From: Terrimicrobium sacchariphilum
Lineage (GTDB): Bacteria; Verrucomicrobiota; Verrucomicrobiia; Chthoniobacterales; Terrimicrobiaceae
Length of the DNA: 64,000 nucleotides
Direction of reading: 5' to 3'
NCBI RefSeq assembly: GCF_001613545.1
Contig: NZ_BDCO01000002.1
Location: 2,170,001-2,234,000 of the forward strand
A program made the translations under genes and the position numbers. This document shows positions 25,021 to 33,339 of the stretch, one piece after another. The stretch's first letter is position 1. Each line of letters opens with the position of its first letter. The notes under the pieces were generated by a model. The model was not told where the DNA came from and searched no databases. It saw nothing but the letters and a program-made list of their open reading frames with translations.

Positions 25021-26058
25021 ATGAACTGGATCTCTTATTGCGATCGCCCGGAAGTGGTCGTGTGGGAGATGACCCGGGCTTGTCGGCTGGCGTGCACTCA
25101 TTGCCGCGCCGAGGCCCAGCCCAAGCGCGATCCGCTTGAACTGGATACGAATGAAGCCCGGACTCTCATCGATCACGTAGCAGCCTTTTCCCCACGATTT
25201 TTCATCTTCAGCGGAGGAGATCCCTCCCGGCGACCCGATCTCGTCGAACTCGTCGCCCACGCCGCCAGTCGAGGACTGCGCGTAGCCCTCAGCCCCAGCG
25301 CCACGCCGGATATGCTGGCTCTGGATTTTGAAGCCCTCGCCGAGGCTGGCCTGGCTTGCTTGTCCTTCAGTCTTGATGGGGCTACGGAGGAAACTCACAA
25401 CACCTTTCGCGGGGTGAAGCGTGCCTGGGAGTGGACGATGCAGGGCATCGCAGCCACTCGCAAGGCGGGCATTCCGTTCCAGATCAACACAACGATCACC
25501 GCGCAGAATTATCATGAGTTTGACGCGATGACGACGCTCGTGGAATCCCTGAAGCCCTCCGTCTGGAGCATTTTCATGGTGGTGCCAACCGGCCGTGCCG
25601 ATGCGCATCAATTGCCCGAGCCCAAGCAGGCCGAGGCGCTTCTCAACAAGCTCTGTGAGCTTTCGCGCCGGGTGCCCTTCGCCATTAAAACGACGGAAGC
25701 TCCCCAGTATCGCCGCATTCAGCTCCAGCAGGCTGAGCGTGCCGGGTTGGAACGTCCTCATGTGGGAGGCACCAATGACGGGCGGGGCTTTGTTTTCATC
25801 TCGCACCGCGGTGAAGTGTGCCCGAGCGGGTTCCTGCCTGTCTCTGCTGGCAATGTCCGACGTTTGCCATTGCTCCAGATTTATCGCGAATCACCGCTTT
25901 TCCGCTCCCTGCGCAATCCCACCGCGCTCAAGGGCAAGTGCGGCCGGTGCGACTACCGCATGCTTTGCGGCGGATCGCGTGCCCGTGCCTTCGCTCTTCG
26001 CGGCGACCCGCTCGCTGAGGAACCCCTTTGCACCTATCAACCTAAACCGCAGGAATGA
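25021..26058 (+). CDS. Radical SAM/SPASM protein, AhbD-like (TIGR04053-type)
   Basis: A 345-residue radical SAM enzyme. The SAM cluster motif is CRLACTHC near residue 20 (CxxxCxxC), followed by FSGGDPSRRPDL (GGxP-like) near 61. The C-terminal SPASM-like region has CPSGFLP near 262, GKCGRCDYRMLCGGSRARA near 303 and a final cysteine in EEPLCTYQP, enough for an auxiliary 4Fe-4S cluster. This C-terminal pattern is that of AhbD-type enzymes, which decarboxylate Fe-coproporphyrin III to heme in the siroheme-dependent route, and of close relatives of unknown role. It overlaps the next radical SAM gene by four bases and leads an operon continuing into feoAB. Exact reaction unproven. Confidence 0.82.
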   Translation: MNWISYCDRPEVVVWEMTRACRLACTHCRAEAQPKRDPLELDTNEARTLIDHVAAFSPRFFIFSGGDPSRRPDLVELVAHAASRGLRVALSPSATPDMLALDFEALAEAGLACLSFSLDGATEETHNTFRGVKRAWEWTMQGIAATRKAGIPFQINTTITAQNYHEFDAMTTLVESLKPSVWSIFMVVPTGRADAHQLPEPKQAEALLNKLCELSRRVPFAIKTTEAPQYRRIQLQQAERAGLERPHVGGTNDGRGFVFISHRGEVCPSGFLPVSAGNVRRLPLLQIYRESPLFRSLRNPTALKGKCGRCDYRMLCGGSRARAFALRGDPLAEEPLCTYQPKPQE

Positions 26059-27227
26059 TTAATCTGACTCGTCTTTATCTCGGAGCCAGCCAGCCGGCCG
26101 ACGGCTTGCGTTACGGCACCGGTCATCATCGGCCTTTTGCCTCCGCCCGGGAGCGTCGCCCCGTGGTCGTCTGGAACATCACCCGCCGGTGCAATCTCTC
26201 CTGCATGCACTGCTACTCCGACTCGTGCAACCAGAACTACGAGGGAGAGCTTTCGTTTGAGGAATGCAAGGGTGTCATCGACGACCTGGCCGATTTCGGT
26301 GTCCCGGCGGTGTTGCTCTCCGGTGGAGAGCCCATGATCCGGCAGGATTTTTTCTCCCTCGCCCGTTATGCGGCCAAGCGTGGGCTGCCTTTTACCCTCT
26401 CAACCAATGGCACCCTGCTTTCGCGACCGGCGGTTTTCAGCCTGCGTCAGATGTCCTGCCGCTACGTGGGGATCTCGCTCGACGGTATCGGCAAGGTGCA
26501 CGACAAATTCCGTGGCCGCGTCGGGGCATTTGAGCGCGCCGTGGAGGGCTTCCGCAACTGCCAGAAGATCGGACAGAAGTCCGGCCTGCGTCTCACCCTG
26601 TCCCGCAATAATATCGATGACCTCGACAACGTCCTGAAGTTCATCGAGGACTACGACATTCCTCGCGTTTGCTTCTATCATCTGGTCTTCAGTGGGCGAG
26701 GGTCCAATCTCCAACTCGTTGAACCTGAGCGCACTCGCATGGCTCTCGACAAGATTCTCGACAGGATCAAAATCTGGCAGAGCAAAGGAATCGAGCGTGA
26801 GGTCCTTACCGTGGATCAACCGGCGGATGGCGCCTACCTCTACCTGCGCCTGCAGGAGGAGGACCCTGCCAGGGCCGACGATGCGTTCAAGCTCATGCAG
26901 TGGAATGGCGGCGGCGCCAATAGCTCCGGTGTCGGGATCGCCAATATTGACAGCCAGGGCAATGTGCATCCCGACCAGTTCTGGCAGACCCACACGATCG
27001 GAAATGTGCGAGATCACAAATTCAGCGAGATTTGGACTCAATCCAGTGATGAACTTTTGACCGGGCTTCGCGACCGATTGCCGAGATTGAAAGGTCGCTG
27101 TGGATCGTGCAGATTCCAGAAAGTCTGCGGTGGCGGCTTCCGGGTTCGTGCAGCGCAGGTGCATAACGATCCTTGGGCCACAGACCCCGGATGTTACCTT
27201 ACTGATGAAGAAACGCTCGCAGCATAA
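26055..27227 (+). CDS. Radical SAM/SPASM protein, NirJ/AhbC-like
   Basis: A 390-residue radical SAM enzyme. The cluster motif CNLSCMHC lies near residue 48 and is followed by LLSGGEPMIRQDFF. The segment NGGGANSSGVGIANIDSQG and VHPDQFWQTHTIGNVRDHKF near residue 290 is the signature I associate with NirJ and AhbC, which remove side chains from didecarboxysiroheme for heme d1 or heme b. The C-terminal SPASM cysteines are in GRCGSCRFQKVCGGGF and DPGCYL. It is translationally coupled to the AhbD-like gene upstream and the feoA start lies two bases after its stop. No nitrite reductase genes are present, so heme d1 synthesis is unlikely here. Confidence 0.83.
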   Translation: MINLTRLYLGASQPADGLRYGTGHHRPFASARERRPVVVWNITRRCNLSCMHCYSDSCNQNYEGELSFEECKGVIDDLADFGVPAVLLSGGEPMIRQDFFSLARYAAKRGLPFTLSTNGTLLSRPAVFSLRQMSCRYVGISLDGIGKVHDKFRGRVGAFERAVEGFRNCQKIGQKSGLRLTLSRNNIDDLDNVLKFIEDYDIPRVCFYHLVFSGRGSNLQLVEPERTRMALDKILDRIKIWQSKGIEREVLTVDQPADGAYLYLRLQEEDPARADDAFKLMQWNGGGANSSGVGIANIDSQGNVHPDQFWQTHTIGNVRDHKFSEIWTQSSDELLTGLRDRLPRLKGRCGSCRFQKVCGGGFRVRAAQVHNDPWATDPGCYLTDEETLAA

Positions 27228-27228
27228 G

Positions 27229-27510
27229 ATGGATCCAGCCGTTCCCCAGTCGACCGGAGAAACTCCGAAACGCCGTCGTACGGTGAACGATCTGGCTCCC
27301 TGCGAGCAGGCGAAGGTAACCGCCATTCATCATGACGAGGGTATGGGCCAGCGGCTGATGTCGCTGGGGCTCGTACCCGGCTGTCCGCTTCAGTTTGTCC
27401 GCTCTGCTCCTCTGGGTGATCCTCTCATGATCAAGATCCCTGGATGTTTGCTCTGCCTCCGGCGAGCGGAAGCCCGGTTGGTCGAGATCGAGGACGAAAT
27501 CGCCGCCTGA
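27229..27510 (+). CDS. feoA: Ferrous iron transport protein A
   Basis: A 93-residue cytoplasmic SH3-like FeoA protein that supports FeoB. The core reads VNDLAPCEQAKVTAI, GQRLMSLGLVPGCPLQFV, APLGDPLMIKIPGCLLCLRRAEA, the family's standard pattern. It has an extra N-terminal ~20 polar residues (with TPKRRRTV) compared with the usual 75-residue form. I start at ATG 27229, one base after the radical SAM stop; an ATG 24 bases upstream in the same frame would overlap that gene. It is followed by feoB after 11 bases. Confidence 0.9.
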   Translation: MDPAVPQSTGETPKRRRTVNDLAPCEQAKVTAIHHDEGMGQRLMSLGLVPGCPLQFVRSAPLGDPLMIKIPGCLLCLRRAEARLVEIEDEIAA

Positions 27511-27521
27511 GGGAAATAACT

Positions 27522-29633
27522 ATGGGGAATCGCCGCGCCACTACCGGAATCGCGACCATCGCGTTGATCGGGAATCCCAATACGGGAAAAAGCACACTTT
27601 TCAATCGCCTGACGGGTTCCCGTCAGCGCATCGGTAACTACCCGGGTGTGACTGTAGCCAAGAAATCCGGGCGGATGGTTCTCGATGGGCGGGAGATCAA
27701 TGTTCTCGATCTTCCCGGTTCTTATTCACTCGCGGCGAGTTCGCCCGACGAACGAATTTCCTCCGACGTCCTGTCCGGCCGCGGCGAGGACGTGCCGGAT
27801 CTCACCATCTGCGTCGTCGACTCGCGTCAACTGGCGCGGAGCCTGCAACTGGCTTGTCAGATTGCGGACTTGGGAGTCCCGCTGATCATTGCCCTTAATT
27901 TCATGGACGAAGTCGTGGCTTCGGGCCAGTCGGTCAATGCGGCACTGCTCAGCCAGAGGCTGGGTGTGCCGGTCATTCCGATCTCCGCGCGAAAAGGCCA
28001 GGGACTTGATGGCCTGTATCGGGCGATCGGCGAGTGTCTGCAGACGCCCGTATTTCTTCGCACTCCGCAGTGGCCGCAATGCGTGAAAAGCGCCACGGAG
28101 GTGTTGCGCAATCAGCTCATAACAAACATCCATCTCTCGGATGCGGAACTCCGCCGCATCCTCTTTGATCATCGCTCTTCTTATCTCGACCTGGTGGGAT
28201 GCCCGGAGAGCGAGCGCAAGCCGATCGTGGAGAAGGGCCGCACTCCCATCCGTGACGCGGGATTTGATCCGTATTCGATCGAGATGGTGGTTTTTCAGAA
28301 GCTGATCTCTGAGCTTTTGGAGGGGGTCACTCGTGCGGACAATCATGCGCAGATCCAGATGACGGGACGCATCGACTCGATCCTGACTCATCGTTTCTTC
28401 GGTCTTCTCATTTTTGCGGGGCTGATGTTCATGGTCTTTGAGGCCATCTACACGCTCGCGGGACCTGCCATGGACCTGATCGATACGTTATTTTCCTGGC
28501 TGGGCGAAGTGGTGGGGAATTTCCTCGCTCCTGTCCCGGTCTTCCAGTCGCTAGTCTGCGACGGTATCATCGCCGGTGCGGGCGGTGTCGTGGTATTCCT
28601 GCCGCAGATTTTTCTTCTGTTCTTCTTCGTCTCGCTGCTGGAGGACACGGGCTACATGGCACGGGCAGCTTTCCTCATGGACAAGCTCTTCGGCTGGTGC
28701 GGCCTTAATGGCAAGAGCTTTGTGCCCCTGCTATCCAGCTATGCTTGCGCCGTTCCCGGCATCTTTGCCACCCGTACGATCGAGAATCCCCGCGCGCGGC
28801 TGGTCACGGTCCTCGTCGCTCCGCTCATGAGTTGCTCGGCTCGTCTGCCGGTCTATCTACTGCTGATCGGGGCATTTATCGAACCCGTGTGGGGCGTCTG
28901 GGCCGCTTCGCTGACGCTCTTCGCTATTCAGATGCTCGGGCTCTTCGTCGCCCTGCCCCTGGCCTGGGTGGTGAATCGCTTTATTTTCAAGACACCGAGC
29001 CAGCCATTTATCATGGAAATGCCGCCTTACCGTTTCCCGGTGCCCAAGGATGTGCTCTGGCGCATGTGGATGGGCGGAAAGGAATTTCTTCAGCGTGCGG
29101 GTACGATTATTGTCGTGATCAGCGTCATCATCTGGGCGCTCCTCTATTTCCCACATAAGCAGGGGGCGCATGACCAGAGTGCCGATCCTGTGGTGCAGGC
29201 AGAGCAGATCGAGCAAAGTTTCCTGGGCCGCGCCGGACATGCTTTGCAGCCGATCTTTGCCCCGGCGGGTTTTGACTGGAAAATCACCGTTGGCGTCCTG
29301 GCGAGTTTCCCGGCCCGCGAGGTGATTGTCTCCACCTTGGGAATCATCTATCGCCTTGGTGGCGATGTGGAGGATTCAGACGGCGCACTCGCCGATGCTC
29401 TTCGCGCCGAGCGCTGGCCTGACGGCCCCCACAAGGGGCAGCCGGTATTCACCCTCCCGGTGGCGCTCGCCATCATGGTCTTTTTCGCCTTTTGTATGCA
29501 GTGCTCATCGACCCTGGTGGTCATTGCCCGGGAAGTGGGCGCCCGGTATGCCGTCCTCACCTTTGTCTATATGACCACTCTGGCCTGGGTAGCGGCCGTG
29601 GCGGTTTATCAGACGACCTCGTTATTCCTATGA
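27522..29633 (+). CDS. feoB: Ferrous iron transporter B
   Basis: The 703-residue inner-membrane Fe2+ transporter. The N-terminal G domain has G1 GNPNTGKST, G2 region YPGVTVAKK, G3 DLPGSYSL and G4 NFMD; the GDI-like helical domain follows to about residue 280, then two Gate repeats and the CFeoB core with conserved cysteines (SYACAVPGIFATR and MSCSARLPVY). The last helices end at QTTSLFL. Start is ATG 27522, with GGGA seven bases upstream. The stop overlaps the small Cys-rich gene (ATGA). It imports ferrous iron, the form available without oxygen. Confidence 0.96.
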   Translation: MGNRRATTGIATIALIGNPNTGKSTLFNRLTGSRQRIGNYPGVTVAKKSGRMVLDGREINVLDLPGSYSLAASSPDERISSDVLSGRGEDVPDLTICVVDSRQLARSLQLACQIADLGVPLIIALNFMDEVVASGQSVNAALLSQRLGVPVIPISARKGQGLDGLYRAIGECLQTPVFLRTPQWPQCVKSATEVLRNQLITNIHLSDAELRRILFDHRSSYLDLVGCPESERKPIVEKGRTPIRDAGFDPYSIEMVVFQKLISELLEGVTRADNHAQIQMTGRIDSILTHRFFGLLIFAGLMFMVFEAIYTLAGPAMDLIDTLFSWLGEVVGNFLAPVPVFQSLVCDGIIAGAGGVVVFLPQIFLLFFFVSLLEDTGYMARAAFLMDKLFGWCGLNGKSFVPLLSSYACAVPGIFATRTIENPRARLVTVLVAPLMSCSARLPVYLLLIGAFIEPVWGVWAASLTLFAIQMLGLFVALPLAWVVNRFIFKTPSQPFIMEMPPYRFPVPKDVLWRMWMGGKEFLQRAGTIIVVISVIIWALLYFPHKQGAHDQSADPVVQAEQIEQSFLGRAGHALQPIFAPAGFDWKITVGVLASFPAREVIVSTLGIIYRLGGDVEDSDGALADALRAERWPDGPHKGQPVFTLPVALAIMVFFAFCMQCSSTLVVIAREVGARYAVLTFVYMTTLAWVAAVAVYQTTSLFL

Positions 29634-29827
29634 GTCTGTTGGATACAGTCCTTGTCTCGGCCAGCTTGCTGGCCTCGATCTGGTGGATCTGGCACATGGT
29701 CAGGCATCGCGGCCGTATCGACTGCTGCGGTGCGTGCAGCGTCAAGCGCAGTGGATGCAAATCCTGCGCCTTCAAGACGGATATCTCGCGGAAGGCGGCA
29801 GGGCGGAAAAATCCCGCCCAGCTCTAG
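29630..29827 (+). CDS. Small FeoB-associated Cys-rich membrane protein
   Basis: A 65-residue protein with one N-terminal transmembrane helix (LLDTVLVSASLLASIWWIW) and a cytosolic tail holding four cysteines in CCGACSVKRSGCKSC plus one more position nearby, followed by a basic tail. It matches the pattern of FeoB-associated Cys-rich proteins (FeoC-like in position, not in fold), which probably handle Fe2+ or a cluster at the cytoplasmic mouth of FeoB. Its ATG overlaps the feoB stop, and it ends 15 bases from the convergent channel gene. Confidence 0.8.
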   Translation: MSLLDTVLVSASLLASIWWIWHMVRHRGRIDCCGACSVKRSGCKSCAFKTDISRKAAGRKNPAQL

Positions 29828-29842
29828 CTTCACATTACTTCC

Positions 29843-30916
29843 CTACTCGGAAGCAGTTCCAAACCACTTTTTCTGGAGATCGGTATTGGCGCCGCTCTCC
29901 GAGAGTGCCAGCAGGGCACGGTTGATGCGTTCGCGGAGCGGGCTGTCCTGCTGGAGGCCGATGGCGTAGTTCTGTCGGTCAAAGGCGGGTTCGACGAGTT
30001 GAAGCTTGTCGTCGCCATCCTTGGAGACAGCGTACTGGACGAGCGGCGCGTCATAGACCACTGCGGCCACTTCCTTGCGCTTCAACGCGGTAAGGCACTC
30101 GGTCAGGGTCGCGTACGGCTTGGGATTCGCCCCATGATTGGTGAGCCAGTTTGCGGCGGTGCTGCCCGTGATCGTCGCCACGTCGCGACCGGGCAAATCT
30201 CCCGGTCCGGAGATATCGCCCTTGAGCGTGTTGACGGTGAGGGTGGTCGTGAAAGACGCGGTGAGGAGGGAAACCAGCACGATACTGAGCAGCATCCAGA
30301 TGATGGCAATGATACGACCTCCCACGCCGACCGGCCCTTTGTTATCCGCGCCGCCGACGAGCAGTGTGCTGATCGTCCACCAAAAGGACTCCCAAAGGCC
30401 GTGGCGATAGCTCTTCGGCCACATCTCCTCGTTGACTTTGTGTTCGTACAGCCAGACGAGGTGGGAAATGACGAGCATCACCACGATCAAAAGGGTGAAG
30501 GCGCCTACGAGTTTCCAGTTCAGGAGATTTCCAACCAGTTGGAAGATGGTGTCGGCGATGGAAGCTGTCTTTCCCGAGGTGACAATCTGAAGGCCGGATT
30601 CATAGAAGGGCTGGGAGAAATCCATGATTTCCTCGCGTTTGGATGTAACGCTCAGCGCACCGACCGCAGCATCCGCCGTCCGATTGGTCAAGGCGTCGAC
30701 CATCTCCTGGGCGGTTCCCACGACCTGTACGTCATAGTCCATCCCGGCCTCGCGGGCGACTTCCTGCCACAGGTCCATGGCATAGCCGACGCGCCTGCCG
30801 TTTTGCTCAAAGGAGAACGGCTCGATATTGCGGGTCACGATGTGGATTTTCTGACTCCAGGCCTCCAGGGTGAAGCTGGAAAAGAAAGCAACCAGAACGA
30901 GAAAGAAGCGATTCAT
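29843..30916 (-). CDS. Second glutamate-receptor-like protein with a non-K+ pore loop
   Basis: A 357-residue paralogue of the channel at 12053. It has a signal peptide (to about residue 21), an S1 lobe with VTSKREEIMDFSQPF (ligand-carboxylate arginine equivalent), M1 near residues 133-157, a pore-loop segment FWWTISTLLVGGADNKGP near 178-195 and a following helix ending in LLTASFTTTLTV, the glutamate-receptor gate pattern. Where the other protein has TVGYGD, this one has TLLVGGAD, so it should not select K+ by the usual filter. S2 completes the binding domain. It may conduct other ions or act as a ligand sensor. Convergent with the feo operon. Confidence 0.8.
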   Translation of the reverse strand: MNRFFLVLVAFFSSFTLEAWSQKIHIVTRNIEPFSFEQNGRRVGYAMDLWQEVAREAGMDYDVQVVGTAQEMVDALTNRTADAAVGALSVTSKREEIMDFSQPFYESGLQIVTSGKTASIADTIFQLVGNLLNWKLVGAFTLLIVVMLVISHLVWLYEHKVNEEMWPKSYRHGLWESFWWTISTLLVGGADNKGPVGVGGRIIAIIWMLLSIVLVSLLTASFTTTLTVNTLKGDISGPGDLPGRDVATITGSTAANWLTNHGANPKPYATLTECLTALKRKEVAAVVYDAPLVQYAVSKDGDDKLQLVEPAFDRQNYAIGLQQDSPLRERINRALLALSESGANTDLQKKWFGTASE

Positions 30917-31000
30917 GCGGGTAGGGCGGAGCTTGCGCAGATCGCACCCGCTCTCGTCAATGGGTCTCTGCGTCCGGTTGCGGAAAATCGTGCTTTTTTA

Positions 31001-31597
31001 CTATGGAGTGAACTCGTAAGCCTCGGTGATCCAGAAAATCTCGCACGCACCGTTACCGGAATCCCCACGCTCCAAGGAGCTTTTCCATGGGGGTGCTCCG
31101 TCCTTGGTGGCTTCCACGAGATAACCTTTGAGGCTCACGAGGGAGTTTTTGCGTAGCGACTGGAGGGTGTCGAGGACTTCGTCATTTGCCGGCAGGCAAT
31201 GGACGTTCGCACTCTGGGTGGCAAGTTCACCCAGGGAGACAGGACACTCCGCATCGGCAAAGAAATCATACCATCGCCCGGACTGGCCTACTGTCACATG
31301 AGACAGTACGGCTGTATCTGACATGCTGCCCCAGCCGAGGGCCAGGTCGATCGGCGCGATGGAGGCGGTGTCGTCAAAGTAATATCGCTTTTTGCTGAGC
31401 ACACGCGCCCGCATGGCGTAGGAGGCGAGGGGACGGATCGTCCAGCCCTTGGCCTGCCACGCGGGCTGGTCGATGATCTGCTGGTCGGGCTCGTCGGCGA
31501 TCCGGTAGCCGGCGGGTGGGTCCTCCGCCGGATTGTCGCGGAGAAAGCACCACCAGATCGCCCAGAGAAGCAGCAGGCAGACCAGCAGCCTCTTCAT
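31001..31597 (-). CDS. Uncharacterised membrane-anchored protein
   Basis: A 198-residue protein with a single N-terminal hydrophobic segment (LLVCLLLLWAIWWCFL) and a soluble, probably periplasmic domain. The stretch MRARVLSKKRYYFDDTASIAPIDLALGWG and a later HVTVGQSGRWYDFF resemble a conserved domain seen in proteobacterial and verrucomicrobial secreted proteins that I cannot name. Two cysteines in the domain (in AECPVS and VHCLPA) could form a disulfide. It begins nine bases after the HIT gene stop and is the last gene of the lipid A operon, which may be coincidental. Confidence 0.6.
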   Translation of the reverse strand: MKRLLVCLLLLWAIWWCFLRDNPAEDPPAGYRIADEPDQQIIDQPAWQAKGWTIRPLASYAMRARVLSKKRYYFDDTASIAPIDLALGWGSMSDTAVLSHVTVGQSGRWYDFFADAECPVSLGELATQSANVHCLPANDEVLDTLQSLRKNSLVSLKGYLVEATKDGAPPWKSSLERGDSGNGACEIFWITEAYEFTP

Positions 31598-31606
31598 TGA
31601 GCCGAA

Positions 31607-32125
31607 TCAACCCTCGAGCGAGCTGCGGGCTTCGCGGAGGCGCTTGTAGAGCGGGGTCAGTCCCTCGGGAATGACTCGGGTGCCGCTGATGGTGGTCATG
31701 AAGTTTGAGTCGCCGATCCAGCGGGGGACGACGTGCATGTGAAGATGGTCATCCACTCCCGCGCCGCCAGCCCGGCCAATGTTCCAGCCGACGTTGAAAC
31801 CTTGTGCGCGTACGCAGATGGTGAGGAGTTGCTGGGCATGGACGCAGAGCTCCCAGGTCTCCAGCACTTCTTCCTCGGTGAGGTCCTGGAGCTGGTTGAT
31901 CTTGCGATAGGGCACCACCATGAGGTGCCCCGCGGAATACGGGTACTTGTTCATGATGAGGAAACACGTCTTTCGCCGGGCCACCACGAAGTGCTCCTCG
32001 TCATCCGGGGAGTTTGCTGCGGTGAGAAGAAAGTCGGGGTCGGAGGTTTCCTTGTGTTCAAAATACTCAACGCGCCACGGGGCCCAGAGGCCTTCGAGGT
32101 GCTCGCGGGGAAAGGAGTCGCTCAT
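31607..32125 (-). CDS. HIT family hydrolase (Ap4A phosphorylase/FHIT-like)
   Basis: A 172-residue HIT protein that hydrolyses or phosphorolyses nucleotide compounds such as Ap4A. The histidine triad is DDHLHMHVVPRW near residue 112 and the nucleotide-binding N-terminal part has CFLIMNKYPYSAGHLMVVPYR. LWAPWRVEYFE at the N-terminus and GFNVGWNIGRAGGAGVDDH are typical of the longer FHIT-like bacterial branch, which lies near 165 residues. It starts 26 bases after lpxB. Confidence 0.9.
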   Translation of the reverse strand: MSDSFPREHLEGLWAPWRVEYFEHKETSDPDFLLTAANSPDDEEHFVVARRKTCFLIMNKYPYSAGHLMVVPYRKINQLQDLTEEEVLETWELCVHAQQLLTICVRAQGFNVGWNIGRAGGAGVDDHLHMHVVPRWIGDSNFMTTISGTRVIPEGLTPLYKRLREARSSLEG

Positions 32126-32151
32126 GGGTGCTGTGCGGTCGGTTGAACGTT

Positions 32152-33339
32152 TCAGGCTGGAGTCGATGATGCCCCGATTTGCGGGAGATGATCAAGTATC
32201 GCTCGCGCCGCTCGTTCGCTCGCCCCGTGCGCATCGAGGGAATTTACGATCGCGCTGACCTTTTCCGTGAGTTCCGTGCGCGCCTGTTCGCTGGCAAGAA
32301 GACGCAGGGCCTCCCCGGCGAGAGCCGGTGGCGTGGCGAAGTGCTGGATGAACTCGCGCACTACGTGTGGCGAGGCCTTGGCCGGGAGCTTCGGATCGGG
32401 CGGGGGATTTTGGATGTAGTTGTTGAGGATATTGATGATGCCGAGGCAATCGACGTCGACGAGCCTGCTGCCGACCTGGAAGGTCAGCCACGCCGCCTTG
32501 TAGATCAGGCAATACGGGAGGCCGAAGAACGCAGCCTCCAGAGTGGCTGTGCCGGAGCAGACGATGCCCGCCGTCGCCCGCTGCATCAGGTCGTGGGCTG
32601 TGCCGACGCGGATGGTGAGCGGGAAGTCTCCGGCCTGGGCGTGCATTTGAGCGGCCTGGGAGTCCGAGGCGGCGGCAAGCTCGAAGCGAGTCTGGGGGCG
32701 CTTCTCGCGGATGATCCGGCAGGCTTCCAGCATCGCGGGAAAGTTGCGCTTCACCTCGCGCTCGCGGCTCCCCGGGAAAAGTCCGAGCAGGTCGGTCTCG
32801 CGCGGCTGGTGAGTTTGCTCTGCCTCAAGCATCTCCAGTAATGGATGCCCGGTGAATACCGTGTGCAAACCGCTGGCCTCGTACATCGGCTGCTCAAAGG
32901 GAAACACGCAGATCATCAGATCCAGGATCGGGGCCATCTTCTTGATGCGCCCGCGATTCCAGGCCCAGACCTGCGGGCTCACGTAGTAGAGATTTTTTCC
33001 CGGGTAGCCGCGTTTGCGGAGCGCCTTGGCCATGCGCAGGTTGAAACCCGGATAATCGACGAAAAGCACGGCGTCGGGCTTGATGCGGTCGATGTCGCGC
33101 AGCATGGCGTCGAACTTCCCGCGGAAGTACCCGTAGTTCTTCAGCACGTCCCAGAGGCCGAGCACTCCGGCCTCTGCGATCCAGTTGTCAAAAGGCGCGG
33201 AGGCGTATTTCGCCATCTTCGGTCCGCCCGCGCCGATAAAGGTGAGGTCGGGATCGAGTTGATGGAGGGCGCGGAGGAGTTCCGCGCCGCGAGCGTCGCC
33301 GCTGGCTTCCCCGGCGACGACCCAGATGGTGCGCTTCAC
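32152..33339 (-). CDS. lpxB: Lipid-A-disaccharide synthase
   Basis: Joins UDP-2,3-diacylglucosamine and lipid X to form the lipid A disaccharide on the inner membrane (glycosyltransferase family 19). The 395 residues begin with VVAGEASGDARGAELLRAL, the LpxB signature; FVDYPGFNLRMAKALRKRG (near 93), YVSPQVWAWNRGRIKKM and FPFEQPMYEASG follow, and LLGLFPGSREREVKRN and GTATLEAAFFGLPYCLIYK near residues 185 and 260 match the family. It overlaps the Gfo/Idh gene stop by four bases. Confidence 0.95.
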   Translation of the reverse strand: MKRTIWVVAGEASGDARGAELLRALHQLDPDLTFIGAGGPKMAKYASAPFDNWIAEAGVLGLWDVLKNYGYFRGKFDAMLRDIDRIKPDAVLFVDYPGFNLRMAKALRKRGYPGKNLYYVSPQVWAWNRGRIKKMAPILDLMICVFPFEQPMYEASGLHTVFTGHPLLEMLEAEQTHQPRETDLLGLFPGSREREVKRNFPAMLEACRIIREKRPQTRFELAAASDSQAAQMHAQAGDFPLTIRVGTAHDLMQRATAGIVCSGTATLEAAFFGLPYCLIYKAAWLTFQVGSRLVDVDCLGIINILNNYIQNPPPDPKLPAKASPHVVREFIQHFATPPALAGEALRLLASEQARTELTEKVSAIVNSLDAHGASERAARAILDHLPQIGASSTPA

